The notes under the pieces: model-generated
Databases searched by the model: none
What the model was told of the DNA's origin: nothing
The model's input: only the letters and a program-made list of their open reading frames with translations
Part shown: positions 52,081 to 61,815 of the stretch, piece after piece
Layout: every line of letters begins with the position of its first letter
Numbering within the stretch: the first letter of the stretch is position 1
NCBI RefSeq assembly: GCF_017427765.1
Contig: NZ_JAFRSC010000006.1
Location: 1 to 64,000, forward strand
Source: Methanobrevibacter sp.
GTDB lineage: Archaea > Methanobacteriota > Methanobacteria > Methanobacteriales > Methanobacteriaceae
DNA length: 64,000 nucleotides
Direction of reading: 5' to 3'
Program-made: the position numbers and the translations under genes

Positions 52081-53013
52081 CTAAATAGGATCAATAATTC
52101 CTTTTTCAGTAATAATTCCGGTTATCAATTCTTTGGGAGTAATGTCAAAAGCAGGATTTATGACTTCGGTGCCTTCAGGACAGATTCTTGCTCCGCCATA
52201 ATACCTTACCTCATCACCATCTCTTTCTTCAATAACAGTATCATAAATATTTATTTCATTGTCAAAAGTTGAATACGGAGCAGCTACATAAAATGGAATA
52301 TCATGGTGTTTTGCAGCAAGCGCCACCATAAACGAACCGACTTTATTTACAACACCGCCTTTTGCGATTCTGTCAGCACCAATGACAACTTTATCAATTT
52401 TTCCCTGTGACATTAAAAAACCTGAAGCGACATCTGGAATTAACTTAACTGGAATGTTTTCCTGCTGCATTTCCCAAACGCTTAAACTTGCACCCTGGCC
52501 ACGTGGACGGGTTTCATCACATATTACATTAATGTTTTTGCCGGCATCTCTTGCAGCCCTTATAACTCCCAATGCAGTTCCATAATCAACACATGCAAGT
52601 GCTCCTGCATTACAGTGAGTTAAAATTGTATCTCCATCATCAATAACTTCAGCACCGAATTTTCCAATAGCTCGATTTGTTGCCATATCCTCTCCATACA
52701 TTTTTAATGCTTCAGTTAATGCATCATCATCGCTATTCAATACTCTATCAACCGCCCAGAACAGATTAACGGCGGTTGGTCTTGCAGCTTTTATTTCACG
52801 AGCTGCCTTGTCCAAATCAACGCCTTCAAGTTCTGCAAGCGCCATTGCAAAACCTGCAGAGACACCAATAGCAGGTGCTCCACGAACAGTCATGTTTTTG
52901 ATTGCAACAATAGCATCCTGATAGTTATCGCAGTAGACATAAGTTAACTCATCAGGAAGTTTTCTTTGATCAATAAGTTTTAGTTTGTTATCTTCCCATT
53001 CAAGTGTTTTCAT
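52081..53013 (-). CDS. mtnA: S-methyl-5-thioribose-1-phosphate isomerase family protein
   Basis: A 310-residue protein of the aIF2B/MtnA fold. KNMTVRGAPAIGVSAGFAMA (about 40-59), TILTHCNAGALACVDYGTALG (with the catalytic Cys region), CDETRPRGQGASLSVWEM and VIGADRIAKGGVVNKVGS (catalytic Asp) match MtnA of the methionine salvage pathway. In archaea related enzymes isomerise ribose-1,5-bisphosphate, so the exact substrate has some doubt. It stands alone; a long inverted repeat lies just upstream of its start (53049-53120). Confidence 0.85.
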   Translation of the reverse strand: MKTLEWEDNKLKLIDQRKLPDELTYVYCDNYQDAIVAIKNMTVRGAPAIGVSAGFAMALAELEGVDLDKAAREIKAARPTAVNLFWAVDRVLNSDDDALTEALKMYGEDMATNRAIGKFGAEVIDDGDTILTHCNAGALACVDYGTALGVIRAARDAGKNINVICDETRPRGQGASLSVWEMQQENIPVKLIPDVASGFLMSQGKIDKVVIGADRIAKGGVVNKVGSFMVALAAKHHDIPFYVAAPYSTFDNEINIYDTVIEERDGDEVRYYGGARICPEGTEVINPAFDITPKELITGIITEKGIIDPI

Positions 53014-53048
53014 TTTAACACCTTAAAAATCATGTAAAAAAAATAAGT

Positions 53049-53120
53049 AAAAAAGTATAATTAAATGTTAGTTTCTAATTTTGTTTAATGTTTGAGCAAA
53101 ATTTATAATTATACTTTTTT
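53049..53120. repeat. Perfect 15-base inverted repeat with 42-base loop
   Basis: AAAAAAGTATAATTA (53049-53063) and TAATTATACTTTTTT (53106-53120) are perfect complements. A further short hairpin-forming sequence, ACGTATTAAAAATACAT, lies beyond at about 53149. The element is between the mtnA start and the end of the pyrophosphatase gene, both on the minus strand, so it could be a terminator of the latter or part of the mtnA leader. Confidence 0.5.
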
Positions 53121-53250
53121 GAAAAAATATCCTCACGGATTGATTAGAGACGTATTAAAAATACATCTTAATTATTATTTTATCAAGTTATCATTTATAA
53201 ATTTTTATATGAAATTGAAAAAACCAAATAATTTAGCAATACCTTAACTA

Positions 53251-54171
53251 TTAAGCATTTTCAGTCATGATTGGTACAACTTGTTTTTTACGTGAAACAA
53301 CACCTTCAAGTAAAACTGTATTATCTTCTAATTTTACACCGTATGCCTTTTCAACAAGCCCTGCATCCTTTCCAAGTGCGATAACTTGTGAATTACTATT
53401 TACAATGTCAGTAATTAAAAGCATAAACAAATCTAGACCCTCTTCATCAATAATTTTGTTAATACCCGCTTCCAAATCATCTTTCATTGCCATGACATCT
53501 GAAATATCTGCAGTATTTACCTGATTTACAATTGATTTAACATCCTTGAAGTCAATTTGCTTTGCATCCAAAGCCAAAATTTCATCAATTGTAAAACTGC
53601 TTAAATCAGTACCTGCCTTAAGCATTTCCAAACCGTATTCCTCATAATCAATTTCTGCGATTTCTGCAAGTTTTTCAACAGCCATTTTATCGTCTTCAGT
53701 AGTAGTTGGAGATTTTAAAAGTAATGTGTCTGAAATGATTGCAGATAACATTAAAGTTGCAATTTCTTTTGTGATTTCAACACCATTTTCTTCATATAAT
53801 TTAGATAATATTGTCTCAGTACAACCTACTGGTTCAAATCTTAAAAATAACGGATAAGAAGTTTCTAAAGCCAATTTATGATGGTCTACAACTTTCAATA
53901 TATTTGCATTTTCTAAATTATCAACAGATTCAGCAGGAGAATTGTGGTCAACCAAAATAACATCAGCATCGTCTTCAACACTTTCCAAAAGTTCAGGTGC
54001 TTCAAGGCCCAAATAATTTAAAATAAATTCAGTTTCTTTGTTAATATTGCCTAACCTATAAGCTTGAGCGTCATCATTTCCCAATTCTTTTTCTAAATTA
54101 GCCATTACAATACTTGAAGTAATGGTATCACTATCTGGACTTTTATGTCCAAAAACATAAGTTTTTGCCAT
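53251..54171 (-). CDS. ppaC: Manganese-dependent inorganic pyrophosphatase
   Basis: A family II (DHH/DHHA2) soluble pyrophosphatase of normal length (306 residues). Metal-binding motifs are VFGHKSPDSDTITSS (about 7-20), VDHNSP (about 73), VVDHHKL (about 92-98) and the DHHA2 part with the SRKKQVVP basic motif at the C-terminus. It removes PPi and so pulls biosynthetic reactions forward. Single gene with its own A/T-rich promoter region. Confidence 0.95.
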   Translation of the reverse strand: MAKTYVFGHKSPDSDTITSSIVMANLEKELGNDDAQAYRLGNINKETEFILNYLGLEAPELLESVEDDADVILVDHNSPAESVDNLENANILKVVDHHKLALETSYPLFLRFEPVGCTETILSKLYEENGVEITKEIATLMLSAIISDTLLLKSPTTTEDDKMAVEKLAEIAEIDYEEYGLEMLKAGTDLSSFTIDEILALDAKQIDFKDVKSIVNQVNTADISDVMAMKDDLEAGINKIIDEEGLDLFMLLITDIVNSNSQVIALGKDAGLVEKAYGVKLEDNTVLLEGVVSRKKQVVPIMTENA

Positions 54172-54384
54172 ATTATCTATTCCTCAAAAATTAATATTAC
54201 TTATTAATTTATCTTTTTCATCTAATTTATAGATAATTGAAAAAAATAGGAACAAATCTTTTGTCAAAAAATACATGCATAATAAAATTAGAAAAATATA
54301 TAAAAAAATTAATAATCAATATAATTATAGAACATATATTAATCTAATTTGAAAATAATTAAATTAATGCAGGATGTTAAAGTT

Positions 54385-55623
54385 ATGTTAATGAATGAAC
54401 AGACAAAACTCAATAAGAATCATTACAGGATTTTTGGTTTAAGTTGGGCAGGTTGGGTTTTTGATTTCTATGATCTGGTATTGTTTACCTTTTTGATATC
54501 ACAGCTTCAAGCTAGCCTACATTTCTCTGCTGAAATGCTTTCCTTATGTTTAGGACTATCATTATTCGCCACAGGTTTAGGAGGAATCCTATTTGGAGCA
54601 TTAGGTGATAAATATGGTCGTAAAAGAGTATTACAATGGACAATTATAGTTTATTCCATAGGCACATTACTGTGTGCTTTTTCATGGTCCTTTTATTCAC
54701 TTTTACTATTTAGATTCATTACTGGATTAGGTGTTGGTGGAGAATGGGCAACAGGCCAGATTTATATTAATGAAACATTCCCAGACAATTTAAGAGCTAA
54801 ATTTGGAGCATTCATGCAATCCGGAGCACCAGTTGGAGTCATTTTAGCTTCAATAGTTGGTGGAACAATAACTCCAATAATTGGCTGGAGATTAACATTT
54901 TTACTTTCCATAGTTCCTGCACTTATGGTAATTTTTATTAGAAGATATCTTAAAGAATCCGATGTCTGGATTCAAAACAAAGACAAATATGTTAATAAAA
55001 ACATTTTTCAAGAATTTAAACAGTTACTCTCAAAAGAATACAGAAAAATATTTCTTATTTCATTAATATTATGTATATTCGGTATGTCCGCATATTGGTT
55101 TACATATTCCTGGCTTCCAACTTATCTCGAACAGGAGCGAGGCCTAGCACTAATAGGTACCACACTTGGAATAGTATTAATCCAATGCGGAGATTTTGCT
55201 GGTTATACAACATTCGGTTTTGTGGCTGAAAAGCTTGGAAGACGTCCTGCATTTACCATTTACAGCTTTATAATGGCTTTAAGCATATCCATGATAACCA
55301 TATGCTGGAATCAGATTGTTGCAATCCCAAATTTGATACTGGTCTTCATGTTTTTAACCGGATTTGGAACAGGATTTTTCGGAGGATTTGGTGCATTATT
55401 TTCAGAATTATTCCCTACAAAAATACGAAACACCGGTGTTGGAACCGTATTCAACCTTGCAAGAGGAGTGCAATTTTTGACACCAGTTATTATAACCCTT
55501 GTTGCAACATACTTTGATTTAAGTTATGGAATAGCTATTGCAGCAATATTTGCGCTGCTTGTTGGTATTTGGATTTGGACATTCCCTGAAACAAAAGGTA
55601 CAAGCATCAATGAATTAAATTAA
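54385..55623 (+). CDS. MFS transporter, metabolite:H+ symporter type
   Basis: A twelve-helix MFS protein of about 412 residues. GWVFDFYDLVLFTFLI (helix 1), GALGDKYGRKRVLQWTIIVYS (motif A), RFITGLGVGGEWATGQIYINETFPDNLRAK and a matching VAEKLGRRPAFTIYS in the second half place it near sialic-acid/carboxylate symporters. The substrate may be an organic acid, by analogy only. I choose ATG 54385 because AGGAT lies nine bases upstream; earlier in-frame starts lack one. Confidence 0.82.
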   Translation: MLMNEQTKLNKNHYRIFGLSWAGWVFDFYDLVLFTFLISQLQASLHFSAEMLSLCLGLSLFATGLGGILFGALGDKYGRKRVLQWTIIVYSIGTLLCAFSWSFYSLLLFRFITGLGVGGEWATGQIYINETFPDNLRAKFGAFMQSGAPVGVILASIVGGTITPIIGWRLTFLLSIVPALMVIFIRRYLKESDVWIQNKDKYVNKNIFQEFKQLLSKEYRKIFLISLILCIFGMSAYWFTYSWLPTYLEQERGLALIGTTLGIVLIQCGDFAGYTTFGFVAEKLGRRPAFTIYSFIMALSISMITICWNQIVAIPNLILVFMFLTGFGTGFFGGFGALFSELFPTKIRNTGVGTVFNLARGVQFLTPVIITLVATYFDLSYGIAIAAIFALLVGIWIWTFPETKGTSINELN

Positions 55624-55698
55624 AGTTAAAAAAAAAAGTTTTAAAATACTGTTGCAATTATACAGTACAAAATAATATTTAAAAAAGAAAAAGAAAGT

Positions 55699-56565
55699 TT
55701 AGTAATGACTTTGCGGAGTCATTCCTAAATGATGGTCTTCGCTTTTCTTACCAGGAATTCCATAGGCATCTGCTCTACATTGAGTGCATGCTCTAAATAC
55801 AGGTATAATTTCTTCTACCTGTTCTCTTACAGATTCCATCATAGAACAGTCCGGACGAGAGTAATGTTTCATTTTAGCTAAAGGAATTAATGGTAAAATA
55901 TTCATTAAAGAAGCTCCTCTTTTTTTAACTTCTTTAGCTATTTCAACAATATGCTCATCATTCAATCCAGGAATTAAAACTGAATTAACTTTAACAACCA
56001 AACCGTTAGCAGCTGCCTTTTCAACACCTTCCAACTGATTTTTAATTAAAATTTCAACAGCCTCATATCCTTTGTAGACTTTACCCTCATATTTAATGAA
56101 AGAATAAATATCAACTGCAATATCTGGATCTATCGCATTAATTGTTACAGTAACAGAGTTTACCCCAAGTTCTGCAAGTTTATCTGCATATTTTGGAAGT
56201 AAAAGCCCATTTGTACTCATACATTTAATTAAATCTGGTTGTTCGGTTGCTAATTTTTCAAAAAACTCAAAAGTTTCTTCATTAGCCAGAGAATCTCCAG
56301 GACCAGCAACCCCCACAACAGCTATTGGGCCATCTGAGGTAACTTCATTAATATGATTAATAGCATCTTCCGGATTCATGACGCAACTGGCAACACCAGG
56401 CCTATTTTCTTCATCATTCAAATCCCTTGTACAAAAATTACAAAAGATATTACACTTTGGTGCTACCGGTACGTGTGCTCTGCCGACTTTATCATGCATT
56501 TTTTCATTAAAGCATGGATGTGCTTTAGTTATATGTGCAAATCTTGAACCTTTATGTTCAACCAT
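55699..56565 (-). CDS. nifB: NifB, radical SAM L-cluster synthase
   Basis: A 288-residue radical SAM enzyme of the short NifB type (no NifX domain), which builds the [8Fe-9S-C] L-cluster. AHPCFNEKMHDKVGRAHVPVAPKCNIFCNFC has the CxxxCxxC motif and the upstream conserved Cys; the C-terminal CTQCRADAYGIPG supplies further ligands. No other nif gene is present in the window. It directly follows the mmp genes on the same strand, 66 bases after mmp17, which suggests a link to MCR activation rather than to nitrogen fixation. Confidence 0.92.
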   Translation of the reverse strand: MVEHKGSRFAHITKAHPCFNEKMHDKVGRAHVPVAPKCNIFCNFCTRDLNDEENRPGVASCVMNPEDAINHINEVTSDGPIAVVGVAGPGDSLANEETFEFFEKLATEQPDLIKCMSTNGLLLPKYADKLAELGVNSVTVTINAIDPDIAVDIYSFIKYEGKVYKGYEAVEILIKNQLEGVEKAAANGLVVKVNSVLIPGLNDEHIVEIAKEVKKRGASLMNILPLIPLAKMKHYSRPDCSMMESVREQVEEIIPVFRACTQCRADAYGIPGKKSEDHHLGMTPQSHY

Positions 56566-56631
56566 AATATCACTTCTCCAAAATATAACTCCTGTTAATT
56601 TGTATTGATACGAACAAATATATAAAGTTTT

Positions 56632-57192
56632 CTATTTACCGTTGTTCAACTCATCAATATACTCATTAGCTTTCTCAATCCATGCATCTGCAATTAACTC
56701 ATCAGTAGCTACGACAGCAACAATATCATTAGTTGACATATCTTTAATAATCTTAAAACCCTCAGGCAATATTCTAAAGATTGCATCATAGATTCTTCTT
56801 TGTAAATTTGAGTGAGGATCATCAACAATGACTGTTTTTAAATCCGAATGGTCACCTTCAATTTCAAGCTGATATCTGTTTGGCTGATAAATTTCGTCTC
56901 TTGAAAATCTCATCCATAACTGTTTAAGGATATTCGGAAGATAGTTTTCATCATCAATAATAATTCTTGTAATGTCTTCAGCTTTAACATAAGACAAATT
57001 AGCTACTTCTTCAAAAGTAATAGCATTTGAAGTTTTTCTCATTTTAATAGCTAAGACAAATACAGGGTCATCTGGATTAACATAAGCTTTTAAATCCTCA
57101 ACAGATGCACCAAGAACTAAATCCTGAAAGATTTGTTTAATGATGATTTCATAAACTTCTGCACCCTTTTCATCATAGCATTCAACTAACAT
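56632..57192 (-). CDS. mmp17: Methanogenesis marker protein 17
   Basis: A 186-residue protein of the methanogen-specific marker 17 family (MLVECYDEKGAEVYEIIIKQIFQDL start; LPNILKQLWMRFSRDEIYQPNRYQLEIEG and DPHSNLQRRIYDAIFRILPEGFKIIKDM). Marker 17 co-purifies with the complex that activates methyl-coenzyme M reductase. I use the ATG at 57192 after GGTGATTTG, not the TTG one codon earlier. Fifth gene of the mmp operon, before nifB. Confidence 0.9.
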   Translation of the reverse strand: MLVECYDEKGAEVYEIIIKQIFQDLVLGASVEDLKAYVNPDDPVFVLAIKMRKTSNAITFEEVANLSYVKAEDITRIIIDDENYLPNILKQLWMRFSRDEIYQPNRYQLEIEGDHSDLKTVIVDDPHSNLQRRIYDAIFRILPEGFKIIKDMSTNDIVAVVATDELIADAWIEKANEYIDELNNGK

Positions 57193-57216
57193 CAAATCAC
57201 CTATAAAAAAATATAA

Positions 57217-58458
57217 TTATTTATTATCTTGTCTGTGTCCCATTCCAGATACCAAAAGAGCTGCTCCTACAGCACCAATATGTTGGGAATATTCAGGAAC
57301 AATAACTTCAATTCCACCTAAAGTTTCACTAACTGCTTCAACAAGACCTGAAATTAAACTGGTTCCACCTACTTGGATTAATGGTTCACGAATATCAATT
57401 TCCTGAAGTTGCTGTTCGTAAACTTGCTCTGATACTGAGTGACATGCTGCCGCTGCCACATCTGCTTTAGAACCTCCGGCTGCAAGTGTGGTAACAAGAT
57501 CCTGAATACCGAATACAATACAATAGGAGTTCAACATTGCTTTTCTCCAGTCACCCTGTACTGCAAGAGGGCCTAATTCAGTAATATCAACATCCAACCT
57601 ACGGGAAGTCATATCCAAAAATCTTCCGGATGCACCTGCACAGATACCACCCATAGTAAAGTTATCAGGAATACCATTATTTACAGTAATCACCTTGTTG
57701 TCCATACCACCTATATCCAATACAGTAGCTTCACCTTTTTGGCAATCGGCAAGATATACTGCACCTTTTGCATTAACAGACAATTCTTCCTGGATAAGCT
57801 CTGCACCGAATTCCTGACCCATAGTGAATCTGCCGTAACCTGTAGTTCCGATACCATCCAAATCATCCCAATCATAATCAGTTTGTGAGAATGCTTCGGC
57901 CGCTGCGGTTTTTGCAGATTCTATGATATCTTTGGTAGATGTCCAACCGGTTCCAATAACCTGGTTGTTTTCCATAAGCACCGCTTTTGTGGTGGTTGAA
58001 CCGGAGTCCAAACCAAGAGTGAGGCCTTCTTGTTTTTCACGAGCAAGAATGCTTCTGCGAGTTACTGTAGTAGCCAATGCTTCCATACGGATAAACAATT
58101 CATCAGCTTTTGTTCTTTCAGTAAATGAATATGTAACTACAGGAATACGAGTATTGTTTTGAATGAAACGTCTGACTTCATTTCTAACTAATGCAGCTTC
58201 AGCACATCTAAAACAAGTTGCAATAAATACTGCATCAGGTTTAGACCTGCCTTCAACAATAGCCATAGCTCTTGCAATCATTAATTTTAAACTTGAACTT
58301 TGAGCTGAAAAACCAAATTTCTCATAAGATTCATCAATATAATCCAAATCAATTTCAGGAAGAACAATTTCTGCACCAAATTTGTTTGCTGCTTTTTCAA
58401 TTTCTTTTTGAATTCCACTATATTCTGTTCCACATGAAACTAAAGCAATTTTAACCAT
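57217..58458 (-). CDS. mmp15: Methanogenesis marker protein 15 (BadF/HgdC-type ATPase)
   Basis: A 413-residue protein. After an N-terminal domain (about 1-145) comes an ASKHA ATPase of the BcrA/BadF/HgdC activator family: [17 protein letters not shown] (phosphate 1 loop, about 150), [12 protein letters not shown] (phosphate 2), [19 protein letters not shown] with the cluster-type Cys, and [14 protein letters not shown] (adenosine loop). The related activators drive low-potential electron transfer with ATP, a reaction that MCR activation also needs. It lies four bases after mmp5. Confidence 0.92.
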   Translation of the reverse strand: MVKIALVSCGTEYSGIQKEIEKAANKFGAEIVLPEIDLDYIDESYEKFGFSAQSSSLKLMIARAMAIVEGRSKPDAVFIATCFRCAEAALVRNEVRRFIQNNTRIPVVTYSFTERTKADELFIRMEALATTVTRRSILAREKQEGLTLGLDSGSTTTKAVLMENNQVIGTGWTSTKDIIESAKTAAAEAFSQTDYDWDDLDGIGTTGYGRFTMGQEFGAELIQEELSVNAKGAVYLADCQKGEATVLDIGGMDNKVITVNNGIPDNFTMGGICAGASGRFLDMTSRRLDVDITELGPLAVQGDWRKAMLNSYCIVFGIQDLVTTLAAGGSKADVAAAACHSVSEQVYEQQLQEIDIREPLIQVGGTSLISGLVEAVSETLGGIEVIVPEYSQHIGAVGAALLVSGMGHRQDNK

Positions 58459-58462
58459 TTTA

Positions 58463-58918
58463 TTATTCCTCCTCAGCAGTTTCTTCTAGTGAATCTACAA
58501 ATTCATTTATTTTATTTACCATAACATATGTTTCATCCTGATTGGTCGGATAATCCAATTCCAGAACTGGAATATCTTTGTTTCTAAGTAAGAATATTGA
58601 CAGTTCATTAGTTCTTGCACAACCAATACATCCGAAACCGTAAGGTGCACCGTCAACTACAATTGCAGCTTCTGCTTCATCTATAAGAGGTCCGATAATA
58701 GACATTCTTCCACGAACACCAGAAGGAACTTCAATAGCAGCATATTTAAGACCTTTAATTGGGTCATCTTCAGTAATGTTCATTGGGGGAGAATCAATTT
58801 CCGGATCTTTAATTTTTTGTCTAATTTGTTTTTGAAGAACTAAAGGAGTATGACCTTTCCTTTCAAGTAAATCTGCCAAAATTAATGAGTTTGGAGGATA
58901 AACAGCTATTTTAACCAT
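58463..58918 (-). CDS. mmp5: Methanogenesis marker protein 5
   Basis: A 151-residue protein of the marker 5 family, present in methanogens and of unknown biochemical role. The central [44 protein letters not shown] holds a CxxC pair that could bind metal. The rest has a Rossmann-like alternation ([21 protein letters not shown]). It follows mmp6 by 11 bases and precedes mmp15 by 4. Named by family resemblance and operon position. Confidence 0.88.
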   Translation of the reverse strand: MVKIAVYPPNSLILADLLERKGHTPLVLQKQIRQKIKDPEIDSPPMNITEDDPIKGLKYAAIEVPSGVRGRMSIIGPLIDEAEAAIVVDGAPYGFGCIGCARTNELSIFLLRNKDIPVLELDYPTNQDETYVMVNKINEFVDSLEETAEEE

Positions 58919-58929
58919 ATTTTCACCTA

Positions 58930-59397
58930 TTATTTATTTTCTAAACATTCGTTCATGATTTTTTTAAATTCGTCAACTTCAATCGGTTTTTTCTCTTCCA
59001 ATTCCACTTCCTTAGGATTTTCCAAAGCTTCAGCAACAAAACCGAGAATTCTATATTCTTTTTCCATTTGGTGGAATCCTTCCCTAGGTCCAAACCTATG
59101 ACCTCTGCATCTCCTAGGGTCCCCAGGAGCAAAACCTCTTTCCTTAGTGAAAATGTGGTTAGGATCAAGTTTTCTTATTTCCTCAATAGCTTTGTAAACA
59201 TCTTCACTTTTACCACTAATCATGGATCCGTAACAAGTATTTTTTATTGTAAGCGGCAAATCAAGCAAGTGAAATTCATTAACGATTTCCTGTTCACTTA
59301 CATGAGCTCCAGGACCAATAAAAATCATGCGAGTAATTACATCAGGATCCCAATCTTCTTTTCCCAAATCAGGACTCATGGTTAGATTCTGTGACAT
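58930..59397 (-). CDS. mmp6: Methanogenesis marker protein 6
   Basis: A 155-residue protein of the marker 6 family, starting [48 protein letters not shown] and including [25 protein letters not shown], an Arg/Gly-rich segment typical of the family. Mmp6 is a member of the MCR-activating component A3a. Its start lies 29 bases inside the end of mmp3, so both are translated in a coupled way. Confidence 0.9.
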   Translation of the reverse strand: MSQNLTMSPDLGKEDWDPDVITRMIFIGPGAHVSEQEIVNEFHLLDLPLTIKNTCYGSMISGKSEDVYKAIEEIRKLDPNHIFTKERGFAPGDPRRCRGHRFGPREGFHQMEKEYRILGFVAEALENPKEVELEEKKPIEVDEFKKIMNECLENK

Positions 59398-60916
59398 AAA
59401 CTACAACTCCTTCTTTTAACTTTTCAAGATACTCATAATCAGAAACAATATCACCAACAATATTTGTCGCTCCGAATGTTTCAGCAGTAGGACCAAATTC
59501 AACATTATCTTCAAATCTCACACCAATTAAACCTGCGCTTTTTGCAGACATGTTTGTTATACCGATTTGACCTCTGATAACTTTGTCTACAGGGTTATTC
59601 TCAGGGATTAAACCCTTAGCGGTTTTTTTGTCCCCTTCAAAAATAACAATATGCATACCAGGTACTGCAAAATGAACTTTAATTTGACCTACAGGATTTT
59701 CTAAAAGGCCAGATAAAAGTTTGAAATATCTAACAGACCTTGGTGCATTATCAACAAATTTAATTTTACATATATCCTCTTTCTTAACAGCTTTAGTTAT
59801 TACTTGACCTTCTTTTAGGATATCAATTGTATGTCTTGGATTTTGTTCGACAATAATTGCATCATCATCTATTAATCCATCAATCAAATGCTCAACACCC
59901 GCTTCAGACAACATTTTTGAAGCTTCAGCCTGAGTATGATTTAATAATACCAATCTTTGCTGTTCTGATTTAACAGTAATAAAGTCATTTTCTTTAGCAA
60001 TATCAATAATCTCCATACCTTTTACAATATTTCCAACTGTAGTATGGTTTGGAGTTAACACTCTGTTTTCACGATAAATGAAAAGTTTTCCCACACCAAC
60101 ACCGGTGTTCCTAACAGTAATTGTTCCTCTAGTTCTTTGAGTGGTTTTCTCTTTAGGTTTTTCAAGACCCTCCAAGTCATAAAATCCTAAAAAAGACTCA
60201 CTATCATAAGAAACTTTAATTCTACCATCTTTAATTATAGCGAATAAATGTTCAACACAAACCGGTGACTCTTCATTGATATCGAAAGAAATGTAAGTGT
60301 ATAATTCATTTCCATCTTCTAAAACAGTGCTTAAATCAGATGTAGATGCACTGTCTGTAGTAGTGCTTCTTTCAATAATCGGTTCAATGCTGGTTACCTT
60401 ATCATCATCAGTGAGATTTTCTAAAGTCTTTTTACCACCTATAACACGGGCAAAAATACCCTTATTATACGGAGGAACACTATATACATTAGTTGTATTC
60501 TCCTTAAGGATAATTAAATGAGTAGACTCATTACTGAAACTAGATAAACTTAAAACAACATCTCCTTCAAAATATTTAAATTCATCAGAAGTAGGTTCCA
60601 AATCAGTGACAATAGGTCCGACAGCTACTTCAGTAGGAGTTGACCATCTTATATCCAAATCAACAAAATCATCATATTGGCTTTTCCAAACATCAACTAA
60701 CGGTTTAGCATCATCAGATTCGTCCAATTGAATGATAATAGAACCCTTATTTGTTTTAATTTTATACTTGTCAATATTTTTCTCAAGTTCCTTTTTACCT
60801 TTAATCAAACAAACAATACTACCAGGAGTATATGGAGCATTGGTTTCATCAATTACGTCCTGAATTGAAGAACCTTCTGCCACATCTATTTCTTCTCCAT
60901 TAATTTTAATTAACAT
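59369..60916 (-). CDS. mmp3: Methanogenesis marker protein 3 (UPF0288)
   Basis: First gene of the MCR-activation operon. The 515-residue protein starts with a ubiquitin-like/ThiS-like domain (MLIKINGEEIDVAEGSSIQDVIDE). Cyclophilin-like and further domains follow, with GTITVRNTGVGVGKLFIYRENRVLTPNHTTVGNI and TNIVGDIVSDYEYLEKLKEGV. Mmp3 is part of component A3a. GGAGATTGT is the ribosome binding site, again with seven bases complementary to the small RNA loop. Confidence 0.9.
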   Translation of the reverse strand: MLIKINGEEIDVAEGSSIQDVIDETNAPYTPGSIVCLIKGKKELEKNIDKYKIKTNKGSIIIQLDESDDAKPLVDVWKSQYDDFVDLDIRWSTPTEVAVGPIVTDLEPTSDEFKYFEGDVVLSLSSFSNESTHLIILKENTTNVYSVPPYNKGIFARVIGGKKTLENLTDDDKVTSIEPIIERSTTTDSASTSDLSTVLEDGNELYTYISFDINEESPVCVEHLFAIIKDGRIKVSYDSESFLGFYDLEGLEKPKEKTTQRTRGTITVRNTGVGVGKLFIYRENRVLTPNHTTVGNIVKGMEIIDIAKENDFITVKSEQQRLVLLNHTQAEASKMLSEAGVEHLIDGLIDDDAIIVEQNPRHTIDILKEGQVITKAVKKEDICKIKFVDNAPRSVRYFKLLSGLLENPVGQIKVHFAVPGMHIVIFEGDKKTAKGLIPENNPVDKVIRGQIGITNMSAKSAGLIGVRFEDNVEFGPTAETFGATNIVGDIVSDYEYLEKLKEGVVVYVTESNHES

Positions 60917-61041
60917 ACAATCTCCTAATAAGAATTTTTAATATTATATATTTATCATTTCACTATATTAAATAATTATTTATTTAAATTTCAAAAATTA
61001 TATTAACACACAATGATAACAATATTACAAGGAGGGAAAAA

Positions 61042-61788
61042 ATGACCCTTACAAAAAAACATGTTTTTACATTAGCAATAATATTCATAATTGCTCTTGG
61101 AGCCATTTCAATAGCTAGTGCATACACCGGAACTGGCTTTTCCCATAATATTCCAAGCTCCAAGTATTCTGATTTGTCTGCATCAGACATATTAAGCAAA
61201 TATTCTGATACAGAATGCCACGTTGAAGAGCGTGCAGTATGTACCAAAGTAGTTGATGGAGACACCATATATTTAGATAATGGTGAAAAAGTTCGTTTTG
61301 TAGGAGTAAATACCCCAGAAAGAGGCGTTGAAGGATACATTGCATCCAAAAACTTTGTTCAAAAATTGTGTTTGAATAAAGAAGTGGGTCTTGATATAGA
61401 TGACTCAAAACATAATGACAAGTACGGAAGGACATTGGCCGTCGTTATTGTTGATGGAAAAAATGTTAATGAAATGCTTTTAAAAGAAGGCCTTGCAGAG
61501 ATTATGTACATGCCACCAAGTGAATTTTATCCGTATAATTGGGCAAACAGCGATACACATGTAGCTGATTCGCACAGTTCATCTTCATCCAGCAGTTCTT
61601 CAAGTGATACTTCCCATTCAAGTTCATCATCATCTGGAAGTTATGTTGGAAATGCAAACACTGGAAAATTCCATGTATCCAGCTGCAGCAGCGTATCAAA
61701 GATGTCTGAAGGAAATAAAGTATTTTTCTCAAATAGAAACGATGCAGTCAATCAAGGATATGTACCATGTAAAAGGTGCAACCCCTAA
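61042..61788 (+). CDS. Secreted thermonuclease-family protein with C-terminal Ada-like metal motif
   Basis: A 248-residue exported nuclease. Signal peptide (about 1-27), staphylococcal-nuclease domain (about 68-155) with KVVDGDTIYLDNGEKVRFVGVNTPERG carrying the catalytic Asp and Arg, and EVGLDIDDSKHNDKYGRTLAVV. Then a poly-Ser linker and a C-terminal KFHVSSCSSV...YVPCKRCNP motif of the Ada-like zinc type. Both ends together suggest degradation or uptake of external DNA. AAGGAGG precedes the ATG. Single gene. Confidence 0.9.
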   Translation: MTLTKKHVFTLAIIFIIALGAISIASAYTGTGFSHNIPSSKYSDLSASDILSKYSDTECHVEERAVCTKVVDGDTIYLDNGEKVRFVGVNTPERGVEGYIASKNFVQKLCLNKEVGLDIDDSKHNDKYGRTLAVVIVDGKNVNEMLLKEGLAEIMYMPPSEFYPYNWANSDTHVADSHSSSSSSSSSSDTSHSSSSSSGSYVGNANTGKFHVSSCSSVSKMSEGNKVFFSNRNDAVNQGYVPCKRCNP

Positions 61789-61815
61789 TTTTTCTTTTTT
61801 AAACTATTCGAATGA

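Noticed and set aside
55640..55665. Short inverted repeat TACTGT/ACAGTA after the MFS gene
   Set aside because: Only six bases per arm without a clear T-run after it; not distinguishable from chance in A/T-rich DNA, though it may assist termination.
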